A stretch of DNA of 42,319 nt from Nemertoderma westbladi (Eukaryota > Xenacoelomorpha > Nemertodermatida > Nemertodermatidae), in assembly GCA_032718475.1 (NCBI GenBank), contig JAUCBJ010009026.1, positions 1 to 42,319 on the forward strand, written 5' to 3'. The first letter of the stretch is position 1, and every line of letters starts with the position of its first letter. This document shows positions 8,667 through 19,206 of the stretch, piece after piece. Made by a program: the position numbers and the translations under genes. The notes beneath the pieces were generated by a model that was not told the DNA's origin, ran no database searches, and worked only from the letters and a program-made list of their open reading frames with translations.

Positions 8667-10907
8667 TTACGTTATGGAGTCCCTAGATGTTTGAAGGATT
8701 AGGGAGGTGGTCGTGGGAAGAGAATCTTGCCTTCCACAGTTTCCGGAGAGTCCTCCATTCCCTTCCGATAAACACAAACGACCGACTGGGTGATTGAGTC
8801 GCTGCATCCTGAATACAATTCCAGGTTTCCTCTTCGTCCTGGAATAGTGACGATAGAAACATCGCTCAAAGTATATGACGGCGTCACAAAGCCGATTCCA
8901 GGAGCTATAGTGGTCCGTCGCTCTCTGCAGGAGAGGTGAGAGTCTCTGCGAGACGTCTGATGTTCCAGAGCTCCAATCGCTCTCTCTGATCTTCATGAAG
9001 GATCCACTCGCGGAGGGGAGGCCCAGATCCACGGCGTCGTCCCTGGCAACATGTAATACCGACAGATCTATCCCGGGTTCAAATAACTTCGATCCACCCG
9101 TCCGGGTTTCAGGTTCGACTTTCTCCGCTCCCTTGGCTGGTCTAATCTCAGTCGGAGTAAGATGGGGAGGCCATTCATTCTCCTTACTCAGGAAGTCGGG
9201 TTCACCTAACCGATCTATAGTATCTGTTAGTTCTTGAGGAGTTGCTCCTCTGGAAGCGATGTCCGTTGGATTAAACTTCTTGGGGCAATATCTCCATTGA
9301 TCTACATTGGAGCTAAGATTGTCATTATCTGAGGAGTGTGGTGTTCCCTCAGTTGGGTCGTCTCCCTCACTAGTATCATCTTCCCATTCACTCACCTGGC
9401 AGACGCGATCTTGAAGCAGTCTTTCCCTGAGCGTTCTACGGGAAGGTCCAGTAAGGTACCAACCTACTCTAGTTCTTACCGCATAGGTCTGTAGTGGCTG
9501 CGGTTGAGCAGGTCGTTTCTCTAATGTCTCCAGCGCCTCATGCGCGTTTTGGCCGATGAGTATTTGCACTCCAGGATAATCAGTCTGGAATCGAGGTATG
9601 TTAAGATGTTGGATGCTCTCATCCTCGTCCCAATTATAAAGGTCTGCTTGAGTAGTAGCGAAGTTCTTTATAGCCACCATTTTCACTGACCTGATGCTAT
9701 GTTCTCCTAGTTCGTCCTGGGGGGTGGACAACGCGCCTATATAATAGTCGGCAGCTACAGTAGAATTCCAAACCTGCATGATCCCTGACATGTTTAGCTT
9801 GGTTCGGAACTTGGGTTGTCCAGCAAAGATGACTTCGGCTAGTTCCCTATCGATGAATGTTCCTGTGCTACCGGAGTCCAGGAGGGCGTTCACTATATAG
9901 CTCTTCTGAGGTCCGTGGACCCGTAACTGGACTACAGGAAATTCTCGGATTCCTATATTGGAAGTTGGCGCTTTCCAAGATGGTTGTTGATCGGAAGTAG
10001 TTAAGGTAAGGTCGCTGTCTGTGTCTTTCTCATACACAAGTGCTCGATACACTGCGGTGGTGTTTATTAGGTAACAGGATTCGTTTTGGTCGGAGAACTC
10101 GTCCGTATAGAATCCTTCCATCTCAGATTGATCAGTGTCGTTCACATCACTGAATTGGACATGTAACTCGGAATCACTTACCTGATTCGGACTATTTCGA
10201 TCGAATTCAGCGTGCAACAAGGTATGATGTTTCGCACCACACTTTGCACACCTTATGTCAGAGAAACAGGTTCGTCGTTGGTGTCCTTGTCTGAGGCAAT
10301 TATAACATAACCGCTTATCCCACATGACTTCGCGTCTCTCCGTTAATGATTTCTTTAGAAATTCATCACACCTATTCAAATAGTGGGTCCCGTCGCACAG
10401 CGCACATTTCGGTTTGATGTTACTTACCTTATTTTGAGTCACATTGTGTACACTTGCTTTTTCTTCGGGTTTTCTCACCTGAATTCTCTTGGGAGACGTG
10501 GGAGGAGTTTTTCTTACCTGTTCCCTTCTGTCATTTGTTCGAGACTTAAATTTACTTACCTGATCTTTAGGCATTTTATTCACGTAATAAGATCTATCCG
10601 TGTCCTTCCCGCTATCTTCTCCTTGAGAAGTCTGGCTTTCGCCGTCATCGGTATAACATACTGGTGTTATTTTTCTCCTAGAGACGGGTTTTTCACTTAC
10701 CTTGTTTTCCGGTGTTTTCTCTCTAGACAGTTTCAGGAGCTGTAATTTCACTTCTCCATCTAGGAATGACATGAGATCAGCCATGGTAGGGTCTCGCCGT
10801 TGTTGTTCCATCATATATAACACTTTCTTATCCCAGCGTGTACCTACTCCACCTTTAGGTAAAGTAGAAGCCACTGCTCTGAACAACCATAGTGTTCTGA
10901 TACTCAT
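8667..10907 (-). CDS. Element A zinc-knuckle/protease ORF with in-frame-deleted pol remnant
   Basis: This 746-codon frame continues the gag frame after a one-nucleotide shift. CCHC-type knuckles are visible near residues 165-235 (CALCDGTHYLNRC, CYNCLRQGHQRRTC, CAKCGAKHH). The aspartic protease active site LLDSGSTGTF has its Asp near residue 344. After the protease linker the frame jumps at about 9305 straight to the end of the RNase H region (NPTDIASRGATPQEL), so the whole reverse transcriptase core is missing. At about 8838 it jumps again from the start of the integrase region (HYSRT) to the integrase C-terminal tail (KPGIVFRMQRLNHPVGRLC). Both jumps preserve the frame. The product would be a processing enzyme without polymerase or integrase activity. 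The ATG at 10907 is probably not a true start; expression would be as part of Gag-Pro. Confidence 0.88.
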   Translation of the reverse strand: MSIRTLWLFRAVASTLPKGGVGTRWDKKVLYMMEQQRRDPTMADLMSFLDGEVKLQLLKLSREKTPENKVSEKPVSRRKITPVCYTDDGESQTSQGEDSGKDTDRSYYVNKMPKDQVSKFKSRTNDRREQVRKTPPTSPKRIQVRKPEEKASVHNVTQNKVSNIKPKCALCDGTHYLNRCDEFLKKSLTERREVMWDKRLCYNCLRQGHQRRTCFSDIRCAKCGAKHHTLLHAEFDRNSPNQVSDSELHVQFSDVNDTDQSEMEGFYTDEFSDQNESCYLINTTAVYRALVYEKDTDSDLTLTTSDQQPSWKAPTSNIGIREFPVVQLRVHGPQKSYIVNALLDSGSTGTFIDRELAEVIFAGQPKFRTKLNMSGIMQVWNSTVAADYYIGALSTPQDELGEHSIRSVKMVAIKNFATTQADLYNWDEDESIQHLNIPRFQTDYPGVQILIGQNAHEALETLEKRPAQPQPLQTYAVRTRVGWYLTGPSRRTLRERLLQDRVCQVSEWEDDTSEGDDPTEGTPHSSDNDNLSSNVDQWRYCPKKFNPTDIASRGATPQELTDTIDRLGEPDFLSKENEWPPHLTPTEIRPAKGAEKVEPETRTGGSKLFEPGIDLSVLHVARDDAVDLGLPSASGSFMKIRESDWSSGTSDVSQRLSPLLQRATDHYSSWNRLCDAVIYFERCFYRHYSRTKRKPGIVFRMQRLNHPVGRLCLSEGNGGLSGNCGRQDSLPTTTSLILQTSRDSIT

Positions 10908-13602
10908 GAGACTTACCTAGCCAATCTAATTGTCTGCAGATCTCTTGGATCTCATCGGAAAACTCGATAATTCCGCTACTAATAAACTTTCGGGGCGCTA
11001 CTAACTTGGCATACAAGTACCCAGCGATATTATTCCTATTACCATACCTGATGTTTAGTGTATCCCAAACTTGTCTTAATCCGTCTGGATGTCCAATAAA
11101 CTTTAACGCCATTAACTTGGGAGATCCTTCCAAGCACTCGATGAGGTATCTAAGTTTTTCTCCATTAGATAGTACAGAGTTCTGTATGTTATCTTTGTAA
11201 TATTCATTAAAAGGTAACCATTTCATCTCATCTCCATTGAACTTAACGATCTCTCCCACCTTTACCGCTTGCCGGGCTTCGGTTCTAGCCATTTGACGCG
11301 TAAAACTTTCTTGGGCCATCGTGCTATTTAATATCGAGTTATCGGTATATAAATTTCTAGGATTATGGTCAGTTCTATATGGAATATCATTATCAACAGG
11401 TCTATAATTACCCTTAATAGGGTTCACTATAGGAGTTTCTACTTCGCTAGCAGTATAGATGCGTGTAGGCTCCACACCTTGCGCATGCGATACTTCAGAC
11501 CTAACAGGTTGACACATTGTTACAGAGGGTGGTGGTATACCCTTTTGGGTGTTTACTAATTTATCGCGTTCAAGCGCGATACTTTGCTGCACTTCTTGCA
11601 ACTCTAACCTACTTTCCCTTACTGTGCCCTTGAATTGTTGGACAGTCTCCTGCATCTGCCCGAGCAGGATATCCATCCCCCGCCGTCTCTCGTCCACCCA
11701 ATCAACCGCCGAAACGGGATCCGCCAACGTTGTAGCGGGCAGACGAGGGACAACGGGCGACAAATTTGGAATATTTCGCTCGGGGTCCAGGACCTGAACT
11801 GTCTCCTGGGCAGTTCTACGGGGCACAGGTAGCTTAGTGCTGTGCAAAGGGAATTTATAGGTAGCTTCAGGGAGCTCAGGCATATCTATTACCGAAAGGG
11901 TAGCTTCGGGAACAGGCCTAATTATTTCCGGCTCATCTACTATAGTAGGGAGTCTCTCTATTGTAATTATTTGGTCTGTGGGTTCTGTACTACCTACTTT
12001 GGTGTTATTTAGTTGCCTTCTAACAGCTGGAGGCAAATCAGGCAATTTCTGCCGGTGGAATGTTCTTTTACGTCTGCTTAGACGAGATCGATTTCTTCCG
12101 CCTTCAGTGTCGGTGGTATCGCCTTCCTCAGATGATGTATATCCCTGTCGTTTGGGAGTAGATCGATTCATCATCTGCATATTACTAGCTGCTAACTGTT
12201 TACTGAAGTCGTCTTGCTTCTCTTGAAGATTTTCCAACTCCAGTTGGATGATCTCTTCAGCCGCTTTTCGTTCTACTTCCGCCACTGCTGCCGCTTTTGC
12301 CTCTGTTCGTTCTGCTTCCGCCACTGTTCGTTCTGCTTCCGCCACTGCTGCCGCTTTTGCCGCTGCCGCTGCAGCTTTTGCCTCTGCCGCTGCCGCTTTT
12401 CTTTCTGCTTCTGCCACTGCTGCTATCTTTCTGTCTTCTATACGCTTTTTCCTTACTTGTTCTTCCCTTTCTCTAGCGATGCGGAGTTGTTCATCGAATT
12501 TAGCTTGGTTCGCAGCTAACCTATCCACATCAATCGCATCTAACACAAGTTTGGCTCCTTCGCTATTAGGGCTAAGTCCCTCTAGCCTTCTCCTCAACTC
12601 TTCATCTCCCACAAAACGCTGATAGTCTGACAGATAGATATCAATGGCATCCTTCTTATGCGGTTTCTCTGCAGTCGCTTCACTTTCCACTTGGGAAAAA
12701 GTAGCGTCTGTTGATTCTCCATGGGTTGAGCGCTCCTCCAACTGAGCCTTCCACTGAGCTGCTCCTTGAACCTGGCGACTCACCCGTTGAAACCAAGTCT
12801 TTACGGCAACTTGCAACGACGTGTCTTGTCTTCTTTTAGAAGCCTCCTCAAAGGCGGACAAGATTAGCCTAATTCGTAGAACTCTTTCTCTAACTTGATA
12901 AAGCAGCGATCCCTGCTCTTGAGGTCCTTGAGGTTGTTTAAACAGTTGTCTTTCTAATCGCTCCATAGAGCTGAAGAATCCCTGTGCGTATCCGGCTGCT
13001 GACCTCTTCCACACAGCTGGATCGATGGTTTCCTTGGCTACTCCCATCCGGTGTATGTCTTCCCAGGCAGCTTCTGATAAATCAAACGGGAGTCCGGGTC
13101 CGGGGAAGTTCCATTGCGACTCGACAATAGACTTCAGTTCTTCACTAGTGTATCCCGCGTAGCTATCTCTAGTTGACCGTTGACTTCTCGCCCAATCGAT
13201 CTGGTGTTCTTCCACCGCGATCAATAACCCAGCGAGCACGGCTGCAGGAAGGATGAGAAGGGGATCCGTATAAACCGCATCCGTCATCTCTGCTCCGCTC
13301 TCGGGTGTCAGCTCTACAGTATCCTCACTACTGGAGCTGCTGGGCCGCTGAGGAATAAGTTCTTGACTAGTGGGTTGTTGCTGTTCCGCTGCCTTTTGGT
13401 CCCGCTTGACCTGAGCTCGAGTGCCTATGATAGACCTACGATGTTGGACCAGCCTAGGTTCTGTTATTACTACTGGAGGGATGACCTTCCTCACAGTGGG
13501 AGGTGAACTGGATTTACGACCAGACGGTTGTACGTCTCTATCTGAGTCGCAGATAGTTACATCTAATAAACTGTCTGACAGGTTCTGCTTAGTATCAGAC
13601 AT
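10855..13602 (-). CDS. Element A Gag, 915 codons
   Basis: The protein starts MSDTKQNLSDSLLDVTICDS. It has a disordered N-terminal part, then an alanine/glutamate/lysine/arginine-rich coiled coil around residues 370-460 (repeats of AEAERKAA type), a basic RSRLSRRKR segment, and a C-terminal domain with KFNGDEMKWLPFNEYYK and KLRYLIECLEGSP, the pattern of the DUF1759/Pao-type Gag domain that builds the retroelement particle. No stop breaks the 915 codons. The frame ends at 10855, about 50 nt after a one-nucleotide insertion relative to element B, where Gag and the knuckle/protease region are in one frame. The copy either needs frameshifting or lost Gag-Pro fusion by mutation. Gag itself looks intact. 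Confidence 0.9.
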   Translation of the reverse strand: MSDTKQNLSDSLLDVTICDSDRDVQPSGRKSSSPPTVRKVIPPVVITEPRLVQHRRSIIGTRAQVKRDQKAAEQQQPTSQELIPQRPSSSSSEDTVELTPESGAEMTDAVYTDPLLILPAAVLAGLLIAVEEHQIDWARSQRSTRDSYAGYTSEELKSIVESQWNFPGPGLPFDLSEAAWEDIHRMGVAKETIDPAVWKRSAAGYAQGFFSSMERLERQLFKQPQGPQEQGSLLYQVRERVLRIRLILSAFEEASKRRQDTSLQVAVKTWFQRVSRQVQGAAQWKAQLEERSTHGESTDATFSQVESEATAEKPHKKDAIDIYLSDYQRFVGDEELRRRLEGLSPNSEGAKLVLDAIDVDRLAANQAKFDEQLRIAREREEQVRKKRIEDRKIAAVAEAERKAAAAEAKAAAAAAKAAAVAEAERTVAEAERTEAKAAAVAEVERKAAEEIIQLELENLQEKQDDFSKQLAASNMQMMNRSTPKRQGYTSSEEGDTTDTEGGRNRSRLSRRKRTFHRQKLPDLPPAVRRQLNNTKVGSTEPTDQIITIERLPTIVDEPEIIRPVPEATLSVIDMPELPEATYKFPLHSTKLPVPRRTAQETVQVLDPERNIPNLSPVVPRLPATTLADPVSAVDWVDERRRGMDILLGQMQETVQQFKGTVRESRLELQEVQQSIALERDKLVNTQKGIPPPSVTMCQPVRSEVSHAQGVEPTRIYTASEVETPIVNPIKGNYRPVDNDIPYRTDHNPRNLYTDNSILNSTMAQESFTRQMARTEARQAVKVGEIVKFNGDEMKWLPFNEYYKDNIQNSVLSNGEKLRYLIECLEGSPKLMALKFIGHPDGLRQVWDTLNIRYGNRNNIAGYLYAKLVAPRKFISSGIIEFSDEIQEICRQLDWLGKSHEYQNTMVVQSSGFYFT

Positions 13603-15767
13603 GACTAGGTATGTACAGTTGAATGCCTACTGCTATATTACAGTCTAAGCAAGTCTAGTAACTCAGTATGAACTGCTAGCCTAGTAATTAATTACCGTTA
13701 CTGCTACTCAGTGTAGCGTGATATATATATAATATATTAGAATACCGGTATACTTATAGTATATATAACTATATAAGTATTATTACAGACTAGGTTTATC
13801 ACAGAATACCGGTATAATTTTAGCACAAATATATATAAATATATAATAGGCCTATCGGAATACCGGTATACAGCTTACAGTTTGTAGTATATATAATTCT
13901 GGAATAGAATTAATTACAAGTACCGGTATAATTTCAGCCTAGATTTATAGAAATAAAGATAATAGGCCTATCGTAAATACCGGTATATCAATTATTTCAA
14001 ATAATTGAATTTCTGTTACTTTAGGGTTACTTTGTTACTTTACTTACTTTATTACCGTTATTTGAGCAGTAATCCAACTGATATTGGGACCTAATGGTTG
14101 TATGGTAGGCCTACGATTTATAAATCGTTAGATTTGATTTATAATATATATATACCCGTTTTAGTGGGTTTTGTCAATGTTTGAAATAAATGTTATTATT
14201 TCTGGGGAATAATCACTACACAAAGCGGTGCGCTTTCAATGAAGTGTTACTTATAAGACACTAAAACAAATAATACTAATTTACCTAAGTTACTTAATAC
14301 TACTAATTACGTACAATTCGGGTTGAGATTACAATCTCTAAATAAACACAAAAATTTACAAAAACACAAAATACGAATTTTTAAGGTAATTTTACAAGAA
14401 GTCTACAAACCAGCCCAACAAAGGGTTAGATAACCGGTTATTACAACGGACAGAGTACTACGGTATTTGAAATAATAAGTAGTAGTAAATACACTGCGTT
14501 GTCTAGATAGGAAAATACCACCGCCTGACGACCTATAGCCGTATCGCTATAGGTTCTACGTTATGTATCACGGAGTGTTCCTACCTAGAAGTTAATAGAG
14601 CTAATCGAATGTGCCTATCAACCACTTTACAACACAAATATAATGCCTACACTAATTATTCTCGGAAAGCACTGTACACTAAACCCTAAATTAGGTACGA
14701 GTACTTGTACAACAGATAATCAGTAATTAAATATACTTGAACAGCTAAAAGAACCACGGCATCTGCTGGAGTGACCGATGCACAAAATCACCAGTCTTTA
14801 CCTACGCCGAGCAGCCCGTGTAGTACCGAGGTTAATTTAACTATAGCGGTATGTATAACAAACACAATTACTGTAGGAACAAACTTGGGGAATTGAATGT
14901 TGCGAATAATCGCATAAACTCTGAATAATAAATATTACGCTACGCGCACAAACTACTCAAACAAAATACAGACCGAACACTGACAGACTACTATCAAGCC
15001 TAAACAAACTACGGTATATGCAGACTCCGAAATGATTAGGGAGTATGCGCTCTAACCCAGTAGTGCGACTTATTCTTTAGTTGGGGGTTTACCTTACAGC
15101 GTTCGCTGCCCCTACTACCTAATCGTACTTAATCGGACAGATGATCTACACACGCGGCAATCCGTTCAGACTTAATAACAGCTAGACAACTATCCAGCCT
15201 ACAAATTATTTAAATAAAATTATACGCTACCCGTACAGACTTACACAAACAAAGTACAGACTAAACGATGGCAGACTACTCTCAAGCCTAAATAAACCAC
15301 AGGACATGCAGACTCCGAAATGATTAGGGAGTATGCGCTCTAACCCAGTAGTGCGACTTATTCTTTAGTTGGGGGTTTACCTTACCGCATTGGCTGCCCC
15401 TACTTCCTAACCGTACTTAATCGGACAAGTGCTCTACACACACTGTAATCCGTTCAGACCTAACAGCAATCAGACAACAGCTCAGCCTACAAATTGTCTG
15501 TACAATCTGATGAGGTTTACACGCCTTCTGTTCAATACTGGCCTACAAACAAATAAAACTTGACAGAAATAAGTAAAAATCTCAATAAAAAACCAGGGCT
15601 GCAGTCCCTGATAAATTATTAAGGCCTACTGGTATATAACAATCAAAATCGAATAATACTGCTGTAGGTACCGGTCCGGGTAGTTAGGTAGTCAGGCCTA
15701 CTGGTTACCGGTCGACCGGTACTTTCGACTTTATTGCTTACTGCAATAAAGAAGCTATATCCTTTAA
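13603..15767 (-). other. 5' leader of element A
   Basis: This is 2.2 kb of untranslated DNA between the 5' LTR and the gag start. It has five ataccggta-type palindromes between about 13740 and 13990, an AT-rich middle, and a 288-bp tandem duplication (14933-15508). No open frame of note. The first bases after the LTR do not look like a normal tRNA primer-binding site. Packaging signals would be expected here, but none can be recognised by eye. Confidence 0.7.
14933..15508. repeat. 288-bp tandem duplication in the leader
   Basis: The block starting atgcagactccgaaatgatt lies at 15018 and again at 15306, followed in both by gtatgcgctctaacccagta and agttgggggtttacctta. The surrounding sequence aligns across about 288 bp per unit with scattered differences, so the duplication is older than the near-identical LTRs. 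Confidence 0.85.
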
Positions 15768-17013
15768 TGTTCGCGTTTTCAGACCTTTGGCAGTTTAACC
15801 CACCAAATTAAGATGTCTTCTAGATATTAAATCAGTTTTTAGTCTTTGACAAGTATTTGATTCACTACACTAGTCGAAACCAATCCGTGCGCGACCATTC
15901 ACCCGCTGGGTATTCCCGGGAGATTGGGTTCGACGGTTTAATTTTATTGCTATGTAAGCCTAATGTATTATTCGACTGACAGTATTATATTTTCTCTGAC
16001 AATATTATTCACCTTCGGGAATATTAGCAGTTCCTTTAGGACGTGGCGCTTTATCTATATAAACAGAGTTATGACTTAAACTACTCACAACGATATGGCT
16101 TAATTATAATTCACATATATGGCGCATTCTTTAGGAATTGCTTCTTTAACAGACTCACTCATACACAATGCTGCACGATACTGCACACTAATCTGCCAAT
16201 CTTCACTGATTTTAGTCACATATAAAAGGAACACAGGCTGACTCATGTAGGGTCTATCAAATAACATTAGATTCACTTCAAACCAATTCAACATAAGTCA
16301 CAATCGTTATTGGTAACCTTTCTCTCTTACCTTCGGTATATCAAGAATATTGGGTTTCGGGGTTATTTATCGTTATTCCAAATATAATAATTCATCAACC
16401 ATATTATGAAGAACTGACAGTAAATAGCAGTATAAAACAACAACTGAACACTGATTGTTACGAGTTTGCAATGTTTCAGCAGTCAGCATGTATGATCAGT
16501 CAGCAGTCCGTACTGCAGTCCGCAGTAGTCGTTAGTTAAAGGATATATGCCCTTTATAATTAAACCTACTAGTGTAAGACTAAAAACAGTAAAGCACAAA
16601 ATACTTCCAAGCCGTTCTTTCTTTGGCTCAGGACTGAATGTAAACACTGCACATAGGCATTGCGTCATTTCTCGGAAATCTTCTGTACAAGGAGCCACAA
16701 AAACGCTCTAATTGGCTGACTGAACTGAGAGACGCCGTAGAACAAAGGAAATCAACACGTATGAATGTCAGCTGTTAACCGTAGTCATAGTAACTACTGT
16801 TCAAGAGTAGCTATCACCCCTTTGCGTCACGAATTGCCATAGAATCATAAAATATGCCTTTCACAGTACACATACGGAGGAAATAGGTCTTAGATCCTCT
16901 AAAAACACCGATACAGCAATAATACGGTCTCTTACACTTATTAAATCAACTACAGAGTATTTTAATGTAAAAGATAATAAAAATAACGGGGCAATTCAGC
17001 AAAGGCTTTTACA
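15768..17013 (-). repeat. 5' LTR of element A
   Basis: This is the partner of 4400-5645, of identical length (1246 bp). It should hold the promoter and transcription start for leftward expression of gag. Its outer end is followed by the ccggg duplication at 17014-17018. I cannot place a TATA box with confidence. Confidence 0.93.
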
Positions 17014-17019
17014 CCGGGG

Positions 17020-18262
17020 TAAAACGAACTTGCCGCTTGCCGCGTTGCCGGTGTAAATAAACGAACTTAGATCCTACAGGGCCTGACTTTGATGAACTTA
17101 GATCTTTGCGAACTTAGGTCCTATATATGCGAACATAGATCCTATCTGGGTGAACTTTGATCCTAACTAGGTGAACTTAGATCCTATCTGGGTGAACTTA
17201 AATCCTAACTAGGTGAACTTAGATCCTAACTAGTTGAACTTAGATCCTAACTAGGTGAACTTAGATCCCAGCTAGTTGAACTTAGATCCTAACTAGGTGA
17301 ACTTAGATCCTAACTAGTTGAACTTAGATCCTAACTAGTTGAACTTAGATCCTAACTAGGTGAACTCAGATCCTAACTAGTTGAACTTAGATCCTAACTA
17401 GTTGAACTTAGATCCTAACTAGGTGAACTCAGATCCTAACTATTTGAACTTAGATCCTAACTAGTTGAACTTAGATCCTAACTAGGTGAACTTAGATCCT
17501 AACTAGGTGAACTTAGATCCTAACTAGGCGATCCCACTTAGATCCCACTTTATGCCATTAAAAGCCTTTGGAAATCATCATGCTAGTCGCGAAGCGATTT
17601 TAGATCCCACGTTGAAAGCAAAGCGAACTTAGAATCCACATGTGCTGTGCTTTGGATGCGTTCCATTCATACTATAGCATACTGTACTGTGTTACATTAA
17701 GCATTTAAAAGTACTTATAATAATCTAATGCAAATACTTTAAATAATTCAATAGTAGTTGCGATCAGTGACTCACCAACAAACTACAATTTGCCAATTAA
17801 TTGCTAATTCGTTTCAATGTATTGGTGGTAGGATTTAAGTTCGCTTCCCTTCAAGCGTGATAATATTTACAGTAAGGTCTGCGCTGGCCTATGGGAATGA
17901 CATTTCACATTAACACAGCCACGGTACAGCAATATACTTTTGGTCCAAAATAGATATACATTTACATAATAACTATATAAAATCTTACATTATATTATTG
18001 TGCTATTTATGTCTGTCTAACTGTACGTGCATAATTATTTCTTATTCACTGTACGATAATAACAATAATAATAATAACTGTATGTAAGGTGGGATATAAG
18101 TTCGTATGGGAAGGATCTAAGTACGTATGTTGAGGATCTAAGTACGTATGTTGAGGATCTAAGTTCGTATGTTGAGGATCTAAGTTCGAATGGAAAGCAT
18201 CTACTGTATGTTCACCCAAGACATAAGTTCGTCCAGGATCAAAGGTGCTCTAGGATCTAAAA
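17020..18262. repeat. Foldback-like element with inverted 21-bp minisatellite arms
   Basis: From 17063 to about 17530 the unit gaacttagatcctaactagg(t) is repeated about twenty times with small changes. From about 18091 to 18262 the inverse unit (aggatctaagttcgtatgttg) occurs about six times. Single copies of the core in either orientation occur near 17610 and 17830. The middle (17540-18085) is non-coding. ccggggtaaaac precedes the left arm and ctaaaaccgggg follows the right, which may be a ccgggg target duplication, but clean terminal repeats are not visible. Confidence 0.65.
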
Positions 18263-18675
18263 CCGGGGAACCCTGCGCCGGTACTTTACCTTGAGATAAT
18301 GGTTTCAGGTACAGCCGCTTACTTTACAGCAGCTTATAAGTATGCCTTATTAAGGCTACTGGTTAAGTTTCACAAAAACAACACAAGAAATTATAGTTAT
18401 TATTTAAAATTTTTAGTCTCTACTCGAAATAAGTAAATAAAAACAAAACACTAAGATTTACATTCATTTTCTGATTTTGGAAACTAAAACTGCTTTATTG
18501 TAGTGTATTGTACGGGTAGCGTGGTGAATATTTTTTCTTTAATTTTCGGCTGATTGCATTTACATGGTTTTTTCCAGTTCCGCGGTATGACCATGGGTTG
18601 CGCGTTGTGATGAATTATGGCTCAAAAATACTGTGAAAGGGTATTTTTGCAATTTATTTACAAATTGTTTATAAA
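18263..18675. other. No feature seen
   Basis: AT-rich DNA without an open frame, recognised repeat or RNA gene. It begins with the flank ccctgcgccgg, which resembles the tacctgcgccggg left of element A at 4387-4399. Confidence 0.4.
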
Positions 18676-18900
18676 ACGGAAGGCGTGGTTGAGCGCCTGG
18701 CTACAATCTATTTGTTGTAGGTTCGGCCCCCGCCAGAGTCCACTCAGCCTTCCATTCCCTGGTGAATTTCTAGCACAAAACTTTGGATAGGTGTAGAGCG
18801 CCCACCTTTACCTTCGGGTAGAAGCTATTGAAAGATTAGCCTTTGCGCCGCCTCCGGCTTTGGCCGAATATTTGCTTTGCTTACTTTGAAAGAGTCAAAA
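18676..18900 (+). mobile_element. tRNA-derived SINE (candidate)
   Basis: The head has a polymerase III A box (tggttgagcgc, near 18687) and a B box (ggttcggcccc, near 18720) at tRNA-like spacing. The words ggaaggc and gccttcc at the two ends of the head can pair like an acceptor stem. The following ccactcagccttcc and a tail of about 150 bp ending near aaatataaatcaacaaaaa are typical of tRNA-derived SINEs. I could not find a clear target duplication. A degenerate tRNA gene is the alternative. Confidence 0.6.
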
Positions 18901-19079
18901 TATAAATCAACAAAAACCGCTATGGAAAAATAAAAATCCTTCCAGAAATACTGCAGTAAAAATGATCTCTTACTGAAAGGAAAAAAGGCCAACCGGCCAA
19001 CCAACCAAAAGCCTTTCTACAGTATACAGTAGCTGCTACACCCGAAGTTAACACTAAGTATAGAATAAATATAGAAGAA

Positions 19080-19206
19080 TAAATAATAAATAAGTAAGAA
19101 TAAATATTTATCACTGCGGTAACAAATATTTATTACTGCAGTAAGAATAAATATTTATCACTGCAGTAAAAAATATTTATTACTGCAGTAACAAATATTT
19201 ATTAGT
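19080..19206. repeat. AT-rich minisatellite
   Basis: Four to five units of a 23-26 bp repeat built from aaatatttat and cactgcagtaa (or the gcggtaa variant). Both words are near-palindromic, so each unit can form a small hairpin. Confidence 0.75.

Larger units (their letters stand above)
4400..17013 (-). mobile_element. BEL/Pao LTR retrotransposon 'element A', complete LTR-to-LTR, internally deleted
   Basis: Two 1246-bp direct repeats (4400-5645 and 15768-17013) begin TG and end CA when read on the minus strand, and are flanked by a 5-bp duplication ccggg (4395-4399 and 17014-17018), as expected for BEL/Pao. On the minus strand the order is 5' LTR, a 2.2-kb leader, gag, zinc knuckles, protease, a pol remnant, an AT-rich spacer, decayed ORF3, a short purine-rich tract and the 3' LTR. 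I count about six differences between the LTRs, so insertion was recent. Reverse transcriptase and nearly all of integrase are absent, making this a non-autonomous copy. No TGG-starting primer-binding site follows the 5' LTR, which instead continues ttaaaggatatagc. Confidence 0.93.

Noticed and set aside
12214-12622. Cysteine/phenylalanine-rich or serine/alanine-rich frames opposite gag (also 22866-23313)
   Set aside because: They are antisense shadows of the Gag coiled-coil repeats.
17063-17530. CRISPR-like appearance of evenly spaced repeats (also 41200-42319)
   Set aside because: There are no unique spacers between units and the setting is a eukaryotic genome; these are mini- or satellite DNA.
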